Source: VFMC01 sp050248155 (GTDB taxonomy: Bacteria > Actinomycetota > Acidimicrobiia > Acidimicrobiales > Ilumatobacteraceae). Taken from it: DNA of 64,000 nucleotides. The stretch is from the NCBI GenBank assembly GCA_050248155.1, contig JBFWSW010000001.1:124001-188000 (forward strand), in the 5' to 3' direction. A program made the position numbers and the translations under genes. Positions 1-8,838 of this stretch are shown here, piece by piece. The notes under the pieces were generated by a model. It was not told the origin of the DNA. It saw only the letters and a program-made list of their open reading frames with translations, and made no database searches. Within the stretch, counting starts at the first letter, position 1, and each line of letters begins with the position of its first letter.

Positions 1-2
1 AC

Positions 3-821
3 TTCGCCGGCCTGTCGTCTCGGGGGGTTCGTGACGGCGACGAATGGGTCGTGAACGGTCAGAAGGTCTGGACGACGCTCGCGCACCTGTCGCGCTGGGG
101 CCTCCTCGTGGTGCGCACCGACAGCGAAGCGGTCAAGCACGCGGGCCTCACCGCCTTCGTGGTCGACATGCACGCGCCGGGTGTCGACGTGCGTCCGCTG
201 CGGCAGATGACCGGCGAGGCCGAGTTCAACGAGGTGTACTTCACTGACACCCGCATCCCGAACTCCGAGATGCTCGGCAACCCGGGTGACGGTTGGCGTG
301 TGTCGCTGACGACGCTGATGAACGAGCGCGTGTCGATCGGGGGCACCATCCCGCGCAAAGGCTCGGGCACGATCGAGGCGCTCACGTCCACGTGGGCCAA
401 GCTGCCGGAGGAGCGTAAGGATCCGGCGACGCGCGACGAGGTGATGCAGCTCTGGATCCGCGCCGAGGTGTTGCGTCTCACGAACATCCGCGCCAACCAG
501 AACCGCAAGATGGGCGATCCGGGCCCTGAGGGCTCGATCGGCAAGATGGCATCGGCCAACCTCAACAAGGCAATCTACGAGAAGGTGATGGACCTGCTCG
601 GCGCCGACGGCATGTTGTACGGCAGCTACGAGATGATCCGCCCCGAGACAGCGATGTCGTCGGACACGCTGCAGAAGGCGTTCCTGCGCAGTCGTGCGAA
701 CTCGATCGAGGGCGGCACGACCGAGGTGATGCTGAACATCCTCGGCGAGCGCGTGCTCGGCCTGCCCGGTGACGTCCGCGTCGACCGCGACAAGCCCTGG
801 AGCGAAGTTCCCCGCAACTGA
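3..821 (+). CDS. Acyl-CoA dehydrogenase (5' end missing)
   Basis: Carboxy-terminal 272 residues of an acyl-CoA dehydrogenase; the frame is open to the window edge, so the start lies outside. These flavoproteins oxidise acyl-CoA to the 2-enoyl-CoA and pass electrons to electron transfer flavoprotein. The visible part holds the middle beta domain and the C-terminal helical domain, ending with the family signature around IEGGTTEVM and LGERVLGLP. The substrate cannot be told from this fragment. The next gene is convergent, with a 4-base gap. ETF genes lie in this window at 40.0-41.8 kb but are not adjacent. Confidence 0.9.
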   Translation, partial: FAGLSSRGVRDGDEWVVNGQKVWTTLAHLSRWGLLVVRTDSEAVKHAGLTAFVVDMHAPGVDVRPLRQMTGEAEFNEVYFTDTRIPNSEMLGNPGDGWRVSLTTLMNERVSIGGTIPRKGSGTIEALTSTWAKLPEERKDPATRDEVMQLWIRAEVLRLTNIRANQNRKMGDPGPEGSIGKMASANLNKAIYEKVMDLLGADGMLYGSYEMIRPETAMSSDTLQKAFLRSRANSIEGGTTEVMLNILGERVLGLPGDVRVDRDKPWSEVPRN

Positions 822-825
822 CCGC

Positions 826-1431
826 TCAGCCGCTGACGTCTGCGTAGTCGAACGTCGCGATCGGGCGGCGGTCCACCCGACGGTAGGTGGTGAGCAGCAC
901 GCCGGTGCTGCTCTGGCGCATGTCGTCGAGCTCGAAGTCGACGCGGATGTCGTCGGCGAAGACCCGCTTGCCGACGCCGAGCGCCAACGGGTAGACGGCC
1001 AGGCGGAGCTCGTCGACGAGATCGGCTCGGAGCAGGCCATGGACGAGTGTCGCCGAGCCGGCGACCAGGATGTCGGCGCCATCCGACTCCTTCAACGCTC
1101 GTATGCCCTCCACCAGGTCGCCTTGGACGAGGTGCGAGTTGTTCCACTCGAGCGTCGTCAACGTGCTGCTGACGACATGCTTCGCCATCGAGTTCATGGC
1201 GTCGGAGAACGGGTCACCGGTGCGCTCGGGCCAGGCCGCGGCGAAACCCTGGTAGGTGCGCCGGCCGAGCAGCATGGCGTCGGCGGCAAAGAGCTCGGCA
1301 GTCTTGAACTCGGCGACCTCGTCGTTGAAGAACGGCAACGTCCAGGCCCCGTGCACGTAACCGTCGTCACCACCCGGTGCCTCCATCACACCGTCGAGCG
1401 ACACGAACTCGGTCACGACCAGCTTCCTCAT
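826..1431 (-). CDS. RibD C-terminal / dihydrofolate reductase-like protein
   Basis: 201-residue protein of the RibD-C/DHFR-like family, probable NADPH-dependent reductase of unknown substrate. Family marks are the N-terminal VTEFVSLDGVMEAPGG, LLGRRTYQGF in the middle, and ILVAGSATLVHGLL followed by LVDELRLAVYPL and GVGKRVF. The frame stays open for 72 codons upstream, but I start at the ATG at 1431: a GAGAGGAG ribosome site lies just before it and homology-like sequence begins at MRKLVVTEF. A longer relative of the same fold is at 8839-9495. Confidence 0.85.
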   Translation of the reverse strand: MRKLVVTEFVSLDGVMEAPGGDDGYVHGAWTLPFFNDEVAEFKTAELFAADAMLLGRRTYQGFAAAWPERTGDPFSDAMNSMAKHVVSSTLTTLEWNNSHLVQGDLVEGIRALKESDGADILVAGSATLVHGLLRADLVDELRLAVYPLALGVGKRVFADDIRVDFELDDMRQSSTGVLLTTYRRVDRRPIATFDYADVSG

Positions 1432-1522
1432 CACGATCTCCTCTCGATCACGGCGGGCCTCCCGCCTCACCACTCCCACGAACGGCGATCGCCCGATGCG
1501 ACAGTGAGCGCGAGAAATCTCG

Positions 1523-2056
1523 TCAGCCTCGAGAGGCGTGGATCCGATCACGAAGAACCGGCACCCAGTGGCTGCCGTATCGGCGCTGCAGGTCGGGCCG
1601 CTGCCAGTCGTCGCTCGTGATCGACATCCGACACGACGGCGTCCCACACGTGCACGGCATCTCGAAACCGGGCGCGCCCGAGATGGTTCCGTAGTCGATC
1701 GTCAACTCGTCCCCCACCGAGATCGACCGCCGGGTCGCGATGTCGAACGGGCCCTCCATCCAGAGGTTCGGGTCGCAGCTGTGGTTGCAGAAGTGCGCCG
1801 CTGTCGATGGCGGCAACACGATGTGCATGTCGTCGAACGCGGAGAACGTGTCGATGTAGGCCGCGTCGGGTTCGGCGGCGGCTCGGGCGAACATTTCGTC
1901 GAGCTCGCTGGTCGTGACAAGTCGACCGCCGAGGCCGAGCACGATCATGCCAGGCTCGATTGGAGCGGTGGCGAACAGGCCCTGCCCAGCGATCGTCGAG
2001 GGCCGAACCTCGATCCGTGGATCGACTCTGACGGCGGCCGGAGGCAGCATGCTCAC
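1523..2056 (-). CDS. SET domain protein
   Basis: 177-residue SET-domain protein, the fold of lysine methyltransferases that use S-adenosylmethionine. Visible are the N-terminal GQGLFAT strand, the NHSCDPN motif near residue 90, DELTIDYG, and a C-terminal cysteine cluster CTCGTPSC, as in the post-SET zinc site. Bacterial targets are mostly unknown, so no substrate is assigned. The GTG at 2056 overlaps the upstream stop as GTGA; an ATG two codons later at 2050 is an equally good start. It probably shares a transcript with the MmcQ/YjbR gene upstream. Confidence 0.8.
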   Translation of the reverse strand: MSMLPPAAVRVDPRIEVRPSTIAGQGLFATAPIEPGMIVLGLGGRLVTTSELDEMFARAAAEPDAAYIDTFSAFDDMHIVLPPSTAAHFCNHSCDPNLWMEGPFDIATRRSISVGDELTIDYGTISGAPGFEMPCTCGTPSCRMSITSDDWQRPDLQRRYGSHWVPVLRDRIHASRG

Positions 2057-2454
2057 CCGGGTCGGGGCACCGCGCGGGCCAGCTTGGCCGGCGCGAGGAC
2101 GCAGTAGCTCTCGGTGATCAGCTCGGCCACCTCTGCCCAGTCAGTGGAGTCGTCGAGGCTCATGCCGACCTCGTCGGCTCGCCATGGTGGCGCGAAGAAC
2201 GGTGGGCCGCTCGAGCGCAACACGTCGAGCTCGTCGCCCGAGGATCGGAACATCAGCAGCGTCGCAGCTCCGGGTGTGCTCGCGGCCTTCGCATAGGCGG
2301 GCGGCCAGCCGTCCTGCAGCGTGAGCACGTGAGCGAAGGTCTTGGTGCGGATCCGCCACCGGGTGCCGACCCAGGCCTGCTCCTCGTGCACCTCGGGCAA
2401 GCCGAGGCACATCGGTCGGATGCGGGCCACGAACTCTGCCTCGGGCGACCTCAT
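2053..2454 (-). CDS. MmcQ/YjbR family protein
   Basis: 133-residue protein of the MmcQ/YjbR (DUF1801-like, CyaY-like fold) family. These small cytoplasmic proteins are of uncertain function and are proposed to bind DNA. The pattern CLGLPEVHEEQAWVGTRWRIRTKTF near the start, then a hydrophobic strand LLMFRSS and the C-terminal WAEVAELITESYCVLAPAKLA, is typical of the family. Its stop codon overlaps the start of the SET-domain gene, suggesting translational coupling. No regulator or partner nearby clarifies the role. Confidence 0.75.
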   Translation of the reverse strand: MRSPEAEFVARIRPMCLGLPEVHEEQAWVGTRWRIRTKTFAHVLTLQDGWPPAYAKAASTPGAATLLMFRSSGDELDVLRSSGPPFFAPPWRADEVGMSLDDSTDWAEVAELITESYCVLAPAKLARAVPRPG

Positions 2455-2474
2455 GGGCCGAAGCGTACGCGTGC

Positions 2475-2888
2475 TCAGTTCAACCCTGTGCGGAGGAGTA
2501 CGCCCACGTACAGCGCGGCGAGCGACGCGAGCAGGCCGATGGCGCCGCCGAGGGCGAGGGCCAGCTTGCTCCTCCCGATCGAGTGGATCGCCACCGCCAC
2601 GGCGGCGACCATCGCGAGCGCGATCTTCACGAAGACCGTCACTTGGTACGAGGTGGACTGGTCGGCGACGTCGATCTCGACCAGGTTCCAGATGCCGGTG
2701 GCGACGAGCAAGGCGAACGCCGGCCAGGCGAGACGGGCGAAGGCGCGTGCGACCGCCCTCGTCGCGTCAGGCGCCTCCTTGCGGACCACCGGCACGAGCC
2801 CCGCCAGGACGAGCTGTCCGCCCACCCACACCGTCGCGCCGAGCACGTGGAGGAACAACCGGAGCGTCGACACCGTGGGGGAGAGCAC
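2475..2888 (-). CDS. Small CopD-like four-helix membrane protein
   Basis: 137 residues, almost entirely hydrophobic, with about four transmembrane segments (roughly residues 7-30, 48-68, 80-101 and 108-132). The first helix carries HVLGATVWVGGQL, the His/Trp-Gly-Gly pattern seen in CopD-like and related small membrane proteins. Copper handling is possible but no copper gene is nearby, so the function is open. It lies 20 bases from the MmcQ/YjbR gene on the same strand and may be co-transcribed. Confidence 0.65.
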   Translation of the reverse strand: MLSPTVSTLRLFLHVLGATVWVGGQLVLAGLVPVVRKEAPDATRAVARAFARLAWPAFALLVATGIWNLVEIDVADQSTSYQVTVFVKIALAMVAAVAVAIHSIGRSKLALALGGAIGLLASLAALYVGVLLRTGLN

Positions 2889-2957
2889 GGGCGACAGGGT
2901 AGAGCCCTCGGGCTGTCGCCACCTCGGGCCGTGATGCGGGACGCCGGGGTCCTGGGT

Positions 2958-3992
2958 TCAGGCGTCGAGCGCTGACAGCACGGCGCTGGCCTCGATGGCC
3001 CGGTCGTCCATGGTCGCGCTGGTGGCCGGGTCTGCGCCGAGCAGGGTCGCCGCCGTCAATCCGATCGCGGCCTGCAGGTCGCGGATGTTGCGGGGAGGTG
3101 GGAAGTACTCGTCCTCGTCGGTCACCCGCACGTGCTCGACACCGTCGCGAGGCGCCAACCGCGCGAGCGCCGCCTCGACGAGCTCTTCGGGAGCGGACGC
3201 ACCCGCCGTCAGGCCGACGACGCCGTGCAGGTCGTCGGGGAGCTCGCTCGCGTCGTTCACGCGGAAGACCCGCTTCGCTCCCGCCTGGATGGCGAGCTTC
3301 TCGAGCGCGACCGTGTTGGAGCTGTTCGCAGAGCCGATGACCACGATCGAGTCGCATCGTTCGGCCATCGCCATCAAGGCGGACTGCCGGTTGGTGGTGG
3401 CGAAGCACAGATCGCTCCGGCCGGGCATCCACGCGTCGGGGAACTTCGACTTCACGGCCTGGGCGACGTCGGCCCAGTCGCGGTGCGACAGCGTGGTCTG
3501 TGCGAGGAGCGCCACCGGCTCGTCGAAGGCCGGCAGTGCGTCGACGTCGTCGGTGCTCTCGACCCGGCTGATCGATCGCGGGGCCACGGCGACGGTGCCG
3601 ACCGCTTCCTCGTGGCCTTCGTGGCCGACGTAGACGACGCGGTACCCCTTGCCGGCGCGCACCTTCACCTCGTGGTGCACCTTGGTGACGAGCGGGCACA
3701 CCGAATCGACCACGTAGCTGCCACGCGCCCTCGCCGCCGCAACGACCTCGGGTGGCGAGCCGTGCGCCGACAGCATGATGGGGCGGCCGGGTGGCACGTC
3801 GGCGATGTCGTCGACGAACACCACGCCCTGCTCTCGGAAGCGGTCGACCACGATCTTGTTGTGGACGATCTCGTGGTAGCAGTACACGGGCGGCGGGAAG
3901 GTGCGGACCATCCAGGCGAGCGCTTTGATCGCCATCTCGACACCCGCGCAGAAGCCCCTCGGCTCGGCGAGCAGCACCCGGTCGACGTCCAC
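2958..3992 (-). CDS. ispH: 4-hydroxy-3-methylbut-2-enyl diphosphate reductase
   Basis: 344-residue IspH (LytB), the last enzyme of the methylerythritol phosphate pathway. It reduces HMBPP to isopentenyl and dimethylallyl diphosphate with an iron-sulfur cluster. The three cluster cysteines are present: C15 in GFCAGV, C99 in VCPLV and C196 in DLCFATTNRQ. Substrate-binding histidines are visible at H44 and H77, and the GHEGHEEA segment with its conserved glutamate is near residue 125. Length is slightly above the usual 310-320. It is divergent from the DUF512 gene, with 78 bases between them. Confidence 0.95.
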   Translation of the reverse strand: MDVDRVLLAEPRGFCAGVEMAIKALAWMVRTFPPPVYCYHEIVHNKIVVDRFREQGVVFVDDIADVPPGRPIMLSAHGSPPEVVAAARARGSYVVDSVCPLVTKVHHEVKVRAGKGYRVVYVGHEGHEEAVGTVAVAPRSISRVESTDDVDALPAFDEPVALLAQTTLSHRDWADVAQAVKSKFPDAWMPGRSDLCFATTNRQSALMAMAERCDSIVVIGSANSSNTVALEKLAIQAGAKRVFRVNDASELPDDLHGVVGLTAGASAPEELVEAALARLAPRDGVEHVRVTDEDEYFPPPRNIRDLQAAIGLTAATLLGADPATSATMDDRAIEASAVLSALDA

Positions 3993-4070
3993 CTCGCCAC
4001 GCTACCGGCGTCCCCCGCACCGCCCGGGGCCAGGACCGGAACAGCTGCCTCGCCGTTAGCCTGGACGTCC

Positions 4071-5444
4071 ATGTCAGCTCCGGTGGTCGTCAGCATCGCT
4101 GCAGGCTCCGCCGCCGAGCGAGCGGGTCTGTGCGCCGGCGACGAGATCGTCGCGCTCAACGGCCAGGTGCCGCGCGACATCATCGAGTGGCAGATGCTCG
4201 TCGACGAGCCCGACCTCGAGATCGAGCTGCGGCGTGGCGGTCTCGACCAACAGATCTCCCTCGCCCGGCGCCCTGACGAGGCCTTCGGCGCCGAGGTGTC
4301 GAGCGCTGTGTTCGACCGAGTGCGAACGTGCGACAACCACTGCGAGTTCTGCTTCATCTACCAGCTGCCGAAGGGGCTGCGCCGGAGCCTCTACCTGAAA
4401 GACGACGACTACCGCCTCAGCTTCCTGTACGGGAACTTCACGACGCTCACCCGGTTCACCGAGGCCGATCTCGAGCGGGTGATCACCGAGCGGCTGTCAC
4501 CGCTGAACGTCAGCATCCACGCCACCGACCCCGAGCTCAGATCACGCATGTTGAAGAACCCACGGGGCGGCATGAGCCTGCGGTGGCTACGTGCGTTGCT
4601 CGACCATGGGATCGCGGTGCGGGGACAGATCGTGCTGTGCCCCGGCGTGAACGACGGAGCATCGCTCGACCGCACCTTCGCCGACATCCTCGACCGCTAT
4701 CCCGAGCTCGATGCCGTCGCCGTGGTGCCGCTCGGTCTCAGCCGGTTCAACACCGAGCCGGCGATGCGGCTGCACACGGCCGCCGAAGCAGACGCTGTGC
4801 TCGACGCGATCGAGGACTGGCAGGATGTGTTCCTCCGGGTGCTCGGGCGGCGGATGGTGTTCGCGGCCGACGAGTACTACCTCATGACCGGCCGGCCGTT
4901 CCCAGCGGCCGACGCGTACGAGGACTTCATCATGCACGAAGACGGCATCGGCATGGCGCGCACGTTCGAGCGCGAGTTCCAGGGCCTCGCCGACGCGCCG
5001 ACCGGCCCGCGAAGTGGCTTCTTCGCCGCGGCCGACCATCAACCGCCGAACCCGGCCGCGTACACGGGGCTGCGGTCGACAGGTCACACCACCCGCGTCG
5101 CGATGCGCCGGCGCGACGCACCCGTCGGCGTGCTCACCGGGCTGTTCGGTGCGGCCGTCATCGAGCCGCTCGTGTCGTCGCTCGGACGGGACGACGTGCG
5201 CGTCATCCCCGTCGAGAACGAGTTCTTCGGAGGGAACACGTCGGTGACCGGTCTGATGGTCGGCGCCGACCTCCAGCGTGTGCTCGGCGCCGAGCCCGAG
5301 GGCCACCGCTACTTGCTGCCCGACGTCTGTCTCTCGGAGAACCGGTTCCTCGACGGGATGACGCTCGCGCAGCTGCCCCGACCGGTCGAGGTCGTGCCGA
5401 CCGACGGGTTCGCGCTGCGCGCCGCGCTCGAGGTCGGACGATGA
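4071..5444 (+). CDS. PDZ / radical SAM DUF512 protein
   Basis: 457-residue protein with an N-terminal PDZ-like segment (about residues 1-65), a radical-SAM-type cysteine motif CxxxCxxC at C87, C91 and C94, and a C-terminal DUF512 region. DUF512 proteins are conserved but have no settled function; many sit beside der, as here. The frame is open far upstream, but the ATG at 4071 matches where the PDZ segment begins and leaves a normal divergent promoter gap to ispH. Its stop overlaps the der start (ATGA), so the two are probably translated together. This hints at a link to ribosome assembly, which is inference. Confidence 0.85.
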   Translation: MSAPVVVSIAAGSAAERAGLCAGDEIVALNGQVPRDIIEWQMLVDEPDLEIELRRGGLDQQISLARRPDEAFGAEVSSAVFDRVRTCDNHCEFCFIYQLPKGLRRSLYLKDDDYRLSFLYGNFTTLTRFTEADLERVITERLSPLNVSIHATDPELRSRMLKNPRGGMSLRWLRALLDHGIAVRGQIVLCPGVNDGASLDRTFADILDRYPELDAVAVVPLGLSRFNTEPAMRLHTAAEADAVLDAIEDWQDVFLRVLGRRMVFAADEYYLMTGRPFPAADAYEDFIMHEDGIGMARTFEREFQGLADAPTGPRSGFFAAADHQPPNPAAYTGLRSTGHTTRVAMRRRDAPVGVLTGLFGAAVIEPLVSSLGRDDVRVIPVENEFFGGNTSVTGLMVGADLQRVLGAEPEGHRYLLPDVCLSENRFLDGMTLAQLPRPVEVVPTDGFALRAALEVGR

Positions 5445-6799
5445 GCGTGGAGGACGGTCTGCCCACCGTCGTGGTCGTGGGCCGGCCGAACGTCGGCAAG
5501 AGCACGCTGTTCAACCGCATCATCGGCGAGCAGGTGGCCATCGTCGAGGACCGGCCCGGTGTCACGCGGGACCGCAAGGAGGCCGAGGCCGAATGGCTGG
5601 GCACCCGGTTCACGCTCGTCGACACCGGCGGTTGGCTCCCCGGCGGCGACACGCTCGAGGCCAAGGTCAGCCGGCAGGTCGAGGCGGCGGTCCGCCAGGC
5701 CGACCTCGTGCTGTTCGTCGTCGACGCGTCGGTCGGCATGACCGACGACGACGTGCAGATCGGCACCTGGCTCCGTCGAGCCGAGATCCCGATCCTCGTG
5801 GTCACGAACAAGGCCGACAACGACCGCCGCGAGTCCGATCGGTGGGAGTTCCTCGCGCTCGGCCTCGGCGATCCGTACCCGGTGAGCGCGCTCCACGGTC
5901 GCCGTGCCGGTGACCTGCTCGACGAGATCGTGGCCCGGCTGCCCGCCGCGGCAGCCCCTGACGATGAGGCGCCCGCGGTCCCGGTCGGCGACGACGATGC
6001 GCCCCTCTGGCATCCCGACGACCAGCCGCCGCCCCGAGTGGCGATCGTCGGGAGGCCGAACGTCGGCAAGAGCACGCTGTTCAACCGGCTCGTCGGCGAG
6101 GACCGTTCCGTCGTGCACGACATGGCCGGCACGACCCGCGACGCGATCGACACCCTGGTCGACACACCCGATGGTCCGATCGTCTTCGTCGACACCGCCG
6201 GCATGCGCAAGCGGGGCAAGATCGACGATTCGGCCGAGTACTACTCGATGGTGCGTGCGTTGCGGGCGATCGACGATGCCGACATCGCGCTGCTCGTGAT
6301 CGACGCGACCGAGGGCGTGACCGGGCAGGACCAACGTCTGGCCGAGCGGGTCGACGCGTCGGGATGCCCGATCGTCATCATGCTGAACAAGTGGGAGCTC
6401 GTCGACGATCCCGAGCAGCGGCTCACCATCCAGTCCGAGGTGCAGCGCAAGCTGAACTTCATCGGCGAGGCGCCGGTGCTCAAGGTGTCGGCCCTCACCG
6501 GCAAGGGCGTGCACAAGCTGCGCCCGGTGCTGCAGGACGCGATCACGCAGTACCACCGACGAGTCCCCACGCGTGATGTCAACAAGGTGATCGCCGCCGC
6601 GCAGCAGAAGCAGCCGGCAGGTGAGGGAGCGAAGGTGCTCTACGCGGTGCAAGGCGCGACCGAGCCGCCGACGTTCACGCTGTTCGTCAACCGTGAGCTG
6701 CCGGCGCCGTATCTGCGCTACCTCGAGCGCAGCATCCGCGAAGCGTTCGACTTCGGTCCGACGCCACTGAAACTTCGGGTGCGCAAGAGGTCGGAGTGA
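5441..6799 (+). CDS. der: Ribosome biogenesis GTPase Der (EngA)
   Basis: 452-residue GTPase with two tandem G domains, the hallmark of Der, which assists 50S subunit maturation. Both domains have a G1 motif GRPNVGKST (near residues 14 and 204), a G3 DTGG or DTAG, and a G4 NKAD in the first and NKWE in the second. A KH-like C-terminal domain ends the protein. The ATG at 5441 overlaps the stop of the DUF512 gene. A zinc-ribbon membrane protein gene starts one base after the stop. Confidence 0.97.
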   Translation: MSVEDGLPTVVVVGRPNVGKSTLFNRIIGEQVAIVEDRPGVTRDRKEAEAEWLGTRFTLVDTGGWLPGGDTLEAKVSRQVEAAVRQADLVLFVVDASVGMTDDDVQIGTWLRRAEIPILVVTNKADNDRRESDRWEFLALGLGDPYPVSALHGRRAGDLLDEIVARLPAAAAPDDEAPAVPVGDDDAPLWHPDDQPPPRVAIVGRPNVGKSTLFNRLVGEDRSVVHDMAGTTRDAIDTLVDTPDGPIVFVDTAGMRKRGKIDDSAEYYSMVRALRAIDDADIALLVIDATEGVTGQDQRLAERVDASGCPIVIMLNKWELVDDPEQRLTIQSEVQRKLNFIGEAPVLKVSALTGKGVHKLRPVLQDAITQYHRRVPTRDVNKVIAAAQQKQPAGEGAKVLYAVQGATEPPTFTLFVNRELPAPYLRYLERSIREAFDFGPTPLKLRVRKRSE

Positions 6800-6800
6800 C

Positions 6801-7058
6801 ATGCCCTGGTGCGAGGAGTGCGCGAAGTACTGGACCCCATCGGCGATGAACGAGGACGGCACGTGCCCAGCGTGCGGTCGAGTCGTCGAGAAGCCCGAGC
6901 CCCAGCCGCTGGTCACCGCACGCACCCTGAACCTGAAGAAGCTCGCGGCGGGGGCCGACGGCGACGAGACCGATGTGAAGGCGCCCTGGCACTTCAAGCT
7001 GCTGATGGTCGCGTTGGTGCTGTACCTGACCTGGAGGGTGGTCGATCTGTTCGTGTGA
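6801..7058 (+). CDS. Small zinc-ribbon membrane protein
   Basis: 85-residue protein. Residues 4-25 carry two CxxC pairs (CEEC and CPAC) that should bind zinc. A single transmembrane helix spans about residues 66-84 at the extreme C-terminus, so it is tail-anchored with the ribbon in the cytoplasm. It begins one base after der and looks like the last gene of the DUF512-der operon. I know no function. Linkage to der suggests, weakly, a role near ribosomes or the membrane. Confidence 0.7.
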   Translation: MPWCEECAKYWTPSAMNEDGTCPACGRVVEKPEPQPLVTARTLNLKKLAAGADGDETDVKAPWHFKLLMVALVLYLTWRVVDLFV

Positions 7059-7097
7059 GCAGGGCCGGGCCAGCAACGACGTTGTGGCTGGATGCCG

Positions 7098-7122
7098 CCG
7101 GCCGTTACCATCGAACGGCCGG
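7098..7122. terminator. Hairpin downstream of der operon
   Basis: Perfect 9-base inverted repeat, arms CCGGCCGTT and AACGGCCGG with a 7-base loop, 40 bases after the zinc-ribbon gene and 33 bases before the tRNA. There is no T-tract, as is common in high-GC actinobacteria. Role inferred from position. Confidence 0.5.
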
Positions 7123-7154
7123 TCACTTCGGTCGGCATGACAACTTCATTTCGA

Positions 7155-7232
7155 CGGGCTGTAGCGCAGCTTGGTTAGCGCACTTGTCTGGGGGACAAGG
7201 GGTCGCAGGTTCAAATCCTGTCAGCCCGACCA
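7155..7232 (+). tRNA. tRNA-Pro (anticodon GGG)
   Basis: Cloverleaf read by eye. Acceptor arms CGGGCTG (7155-7161) and CAGCCCG (7222-7228) pair fully. The anticodon stem is CTTGT/ACAAG around a 7-base loop CTGGGGG with GGG at positions 34-36. The T arm GCAGG/CCTGT holds the loop TTCAAAT. The discriminator is A and CCA is encoded (7230-7232). It reads CCC and CCU proline codons. Confidence 0.95.
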
Positions 7233-7236
7233 TCGT

Positions 7237-7259
7237 GAGCAGGGGAGCGACCCCGGCTC
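7237..7259. terminator. Hairpin after tRNA-Pro
   Basis: Stem GAGC/GCTC plus GGGG/CCCC around a 5-base loop, four bases after the tRNA CCA end. It overlaps the stop of the convergent secreted-protein gene, so it could end transcription from both sides. Inferred from structure only. Confidence 0.45.
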
Positions 7260-8130
7260 AGTCGTGCACCGTCGCGCAGATCGCGTAGAGCGTGCCGCCA
7301 CTGCCGAAGCCGTAGCTCGCGTCGGCGGTCCACCCCGTGCCGTCCGGGTTCGGTCCGCTGGGCACGGCACCGTGCGGATCCGGGTAGTCCCAGACGAAGC
7401 TGCCGCCCAGGACCCGCTTGCCGTCCGGGCACGTCGCCTCACCGCTCTCGGAGGAGGCGAGGTGGGTGCTCACGATCTCGTAGCCGGTGAGGCCAGGCTC
7501 ACCCTGGGGTCCCGCCGGGCCTTGGGCACCTTGGGCGCCCTGCGGGCCGGCCGGGCCTGGTGCACCCGATCCGGGCACGTAGTACCCGAGCACGTCGCCG
7601 ACGAGATGCGTCGGCCCACCGTTGTTGTAGATCGCCAGCCGCCCGCTCGAGCTGAGCCGGACCGTGACGTAGTTGGCGACCGGACCAGCGCCGACCTTGT
7701 TCAAGTTCGATGTCCCGGGGAGCGCCGCATCGTCGGGATAGACCGTGATGTAGCCGGTGCCCTGCGCCTCGGCGTACGTCAGGTTCATCGCCACCCCGAC
7801 CGCGCCGACGGGCACCACGGCACCGGTGATCTGCACGCTGACGGTGGAATCGGCCGCGATCGTCCCTGCCACGCCGCCGAAACCGGTCCCGTCACGCGTG
7901 TCGAACAGGCGCTGCGGGGCCGACGGCACGAACACCGCTCCCTCCGGGAGCGCCGAGGCCGAGGCCGATCGCGGTGCGATCGCGCTCGGCACGACGGCCG
8001 CACCCCCGACCAGCCCCAATGCCAGAGCCGCACCGATGACGCCCTGCTTCAGACCGCGGCCGGACCACCGCTCCCGCCATCGCATGTTCGTCGACTGCTT
8101 CGCCGTCGACCGGTTCGTGACCAAGTTCAT
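7258..8130 (-). CDS. Secreted protein with DTR/GYY domain and collagen-like stretch
   Basis: 290-residue secreted protein. A hydrophobic signal segment lies at about residues 28-50. Residues 67-186 form the domain shared with two nearby genes: FVPSAPQRLFDTRDG, then NLTYAEAQGTGYITVYP, SNLN, and a final LVGDVLGYY. A short collagen-like Gly-X-Y run follows (about 188-215), then a 70-residue C-terminal part with two or three cysteines. Such proteins are usually cell-surface or extracellular; the exact role is unknown. Start at the ATG at 8130, with GAGGT nine bases upstream; an internal ATG at 8085 is an alternative. Confidence 0.7.
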   Translation of the reverse strand: MNLVTNRSTAKQSTNMRWRERWSGRGLKQGVIGAALALGLVGGAAVVPSAIAPRSASASALPEGAVFVPSAPQRLFDTRDGTGFGGVAGTIAADSTVSVQITGAVVPVGAVGVAMNLTYAEAQGTGYITVYPDDAALPGTSNLNKVGAGPVANYVTVRLSSSGRLAIYNNGGPTHLVGDVLGYYVPGSGAPGPAGPQGAQGAQGPAGPQGEPGLTGYEIVSTHLASSESGEATCPDGKRVLGGSFVWDYPDPHGAVPSGPNPDGTGWTADASYGFGSGGTLYAICATVHD

Positions 8131-8385
8131 CGTGCGCGTACCTCGTGATGTGCAAGTTCGTCGTGTGGGGCGTCACCGTCAGGATGAGCCCCCGCACATG
8201 GACCGACCTCGTCGAATTCGAGGGTCGTGGAAAGTATCTCGGCCCGAAAATGGCGCACTTGAGACCATTCACGCGCTCGACCGGGAATTCTTGACCCGAT
8301 CTCAGCATGACCGCAGCTCACCGGCGTCGCGCATGGCGAGCAAGCGTCGGGGGCGTCGACCTGCGGGATGGGTAGGGTGCGAACC
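8131..8385. other. Divergent intergenic region
   Basis: 255 bases between the collagen-like gene (reading left) and the glyoxalase-fold gene (reading right), presumably holding both promoters. I see no convincing -35/-10 pair, hairpin or repeat in it. Confidence 0.5.
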
Positions 8386-8823
8386 ATGCCCATCAAGCTC
8401 GAGAACGTCGGCATCGCCGTCCGCGACATCGAGGCCACGATCGCCTTCTTCACCGACCTCGGTCTGACCGTGCTCGGTCGCGACAGGGTCAGTGGGGAGT
8501 GGGCCGACGAGGCCGTGGGGCTCGACGGCAACCACGCCAAGATCGCGATGCTCCAGACACCGGACGGCAACGGTCGCCTCGAGCTCTTCGAGTACATCCA
8601 CCCCGACGCCATCGAGACCGAGCCCACCCTGCCGAATGAGATCGGGATGCACCGGGTCGCCTTCTCGGTGGACGACCTCGACGCGGCCCTCGAGATCGCG
8701 GCCAGGCACGGCTGCCACCCGCTGCGTGGCGTCGCGACGTACGCAGACATCTACCGACTGACCTACGTCCGCGGCCCCAGTGGCATCCTCGTGATGCTCG
8801 CCGAGGACCTGACGAAGCGCTGA
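8386..8823 (+). CDS. VOC (glyoxalase/bleomycin resistance) family protein
   Basis: 145-residue single vicinal-oxygen-chelate domain. It starts LENVGIAVRDIEATIAFFTDLG, with a second half GMHRVAFSVDDLDAALEIAARHG and the end LTYVRGPSGILVMLAE. Metal-ligand-like residues appear at the usual strand positions, including the ELFEY glutamate. The family covers lyases, epimerases, dioxygenases and resistance proteins, and nothing nearby fixes the substrate. The ATG at 8386 is chosen over an upstream GTG because the domain begins directly there. Confidence 0.8.
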   Translation: MPIKLENVGIAVRDIEATIAFFTDLGLTVLGRDRVSGEWADEAVGLDGNHAKIAMLQTPDGNGRLELFEYIHPDAIETEPTLPNEIGMHRVAFSVDDLDAALEIAARHGCHPLRGVATYADIYRLTYVRGPSGILVMLAEDLTKR

Positions 8824-8838
8824 GGTTCGTCGGGCGCG

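Noticed and set aside
3132..4070. Upstream extension of the DUF512 frame opposite ispH
   Set aside because: The extension is the antisense of ispH and has no domain; the PDZ segment begins at the ATG at 4071.
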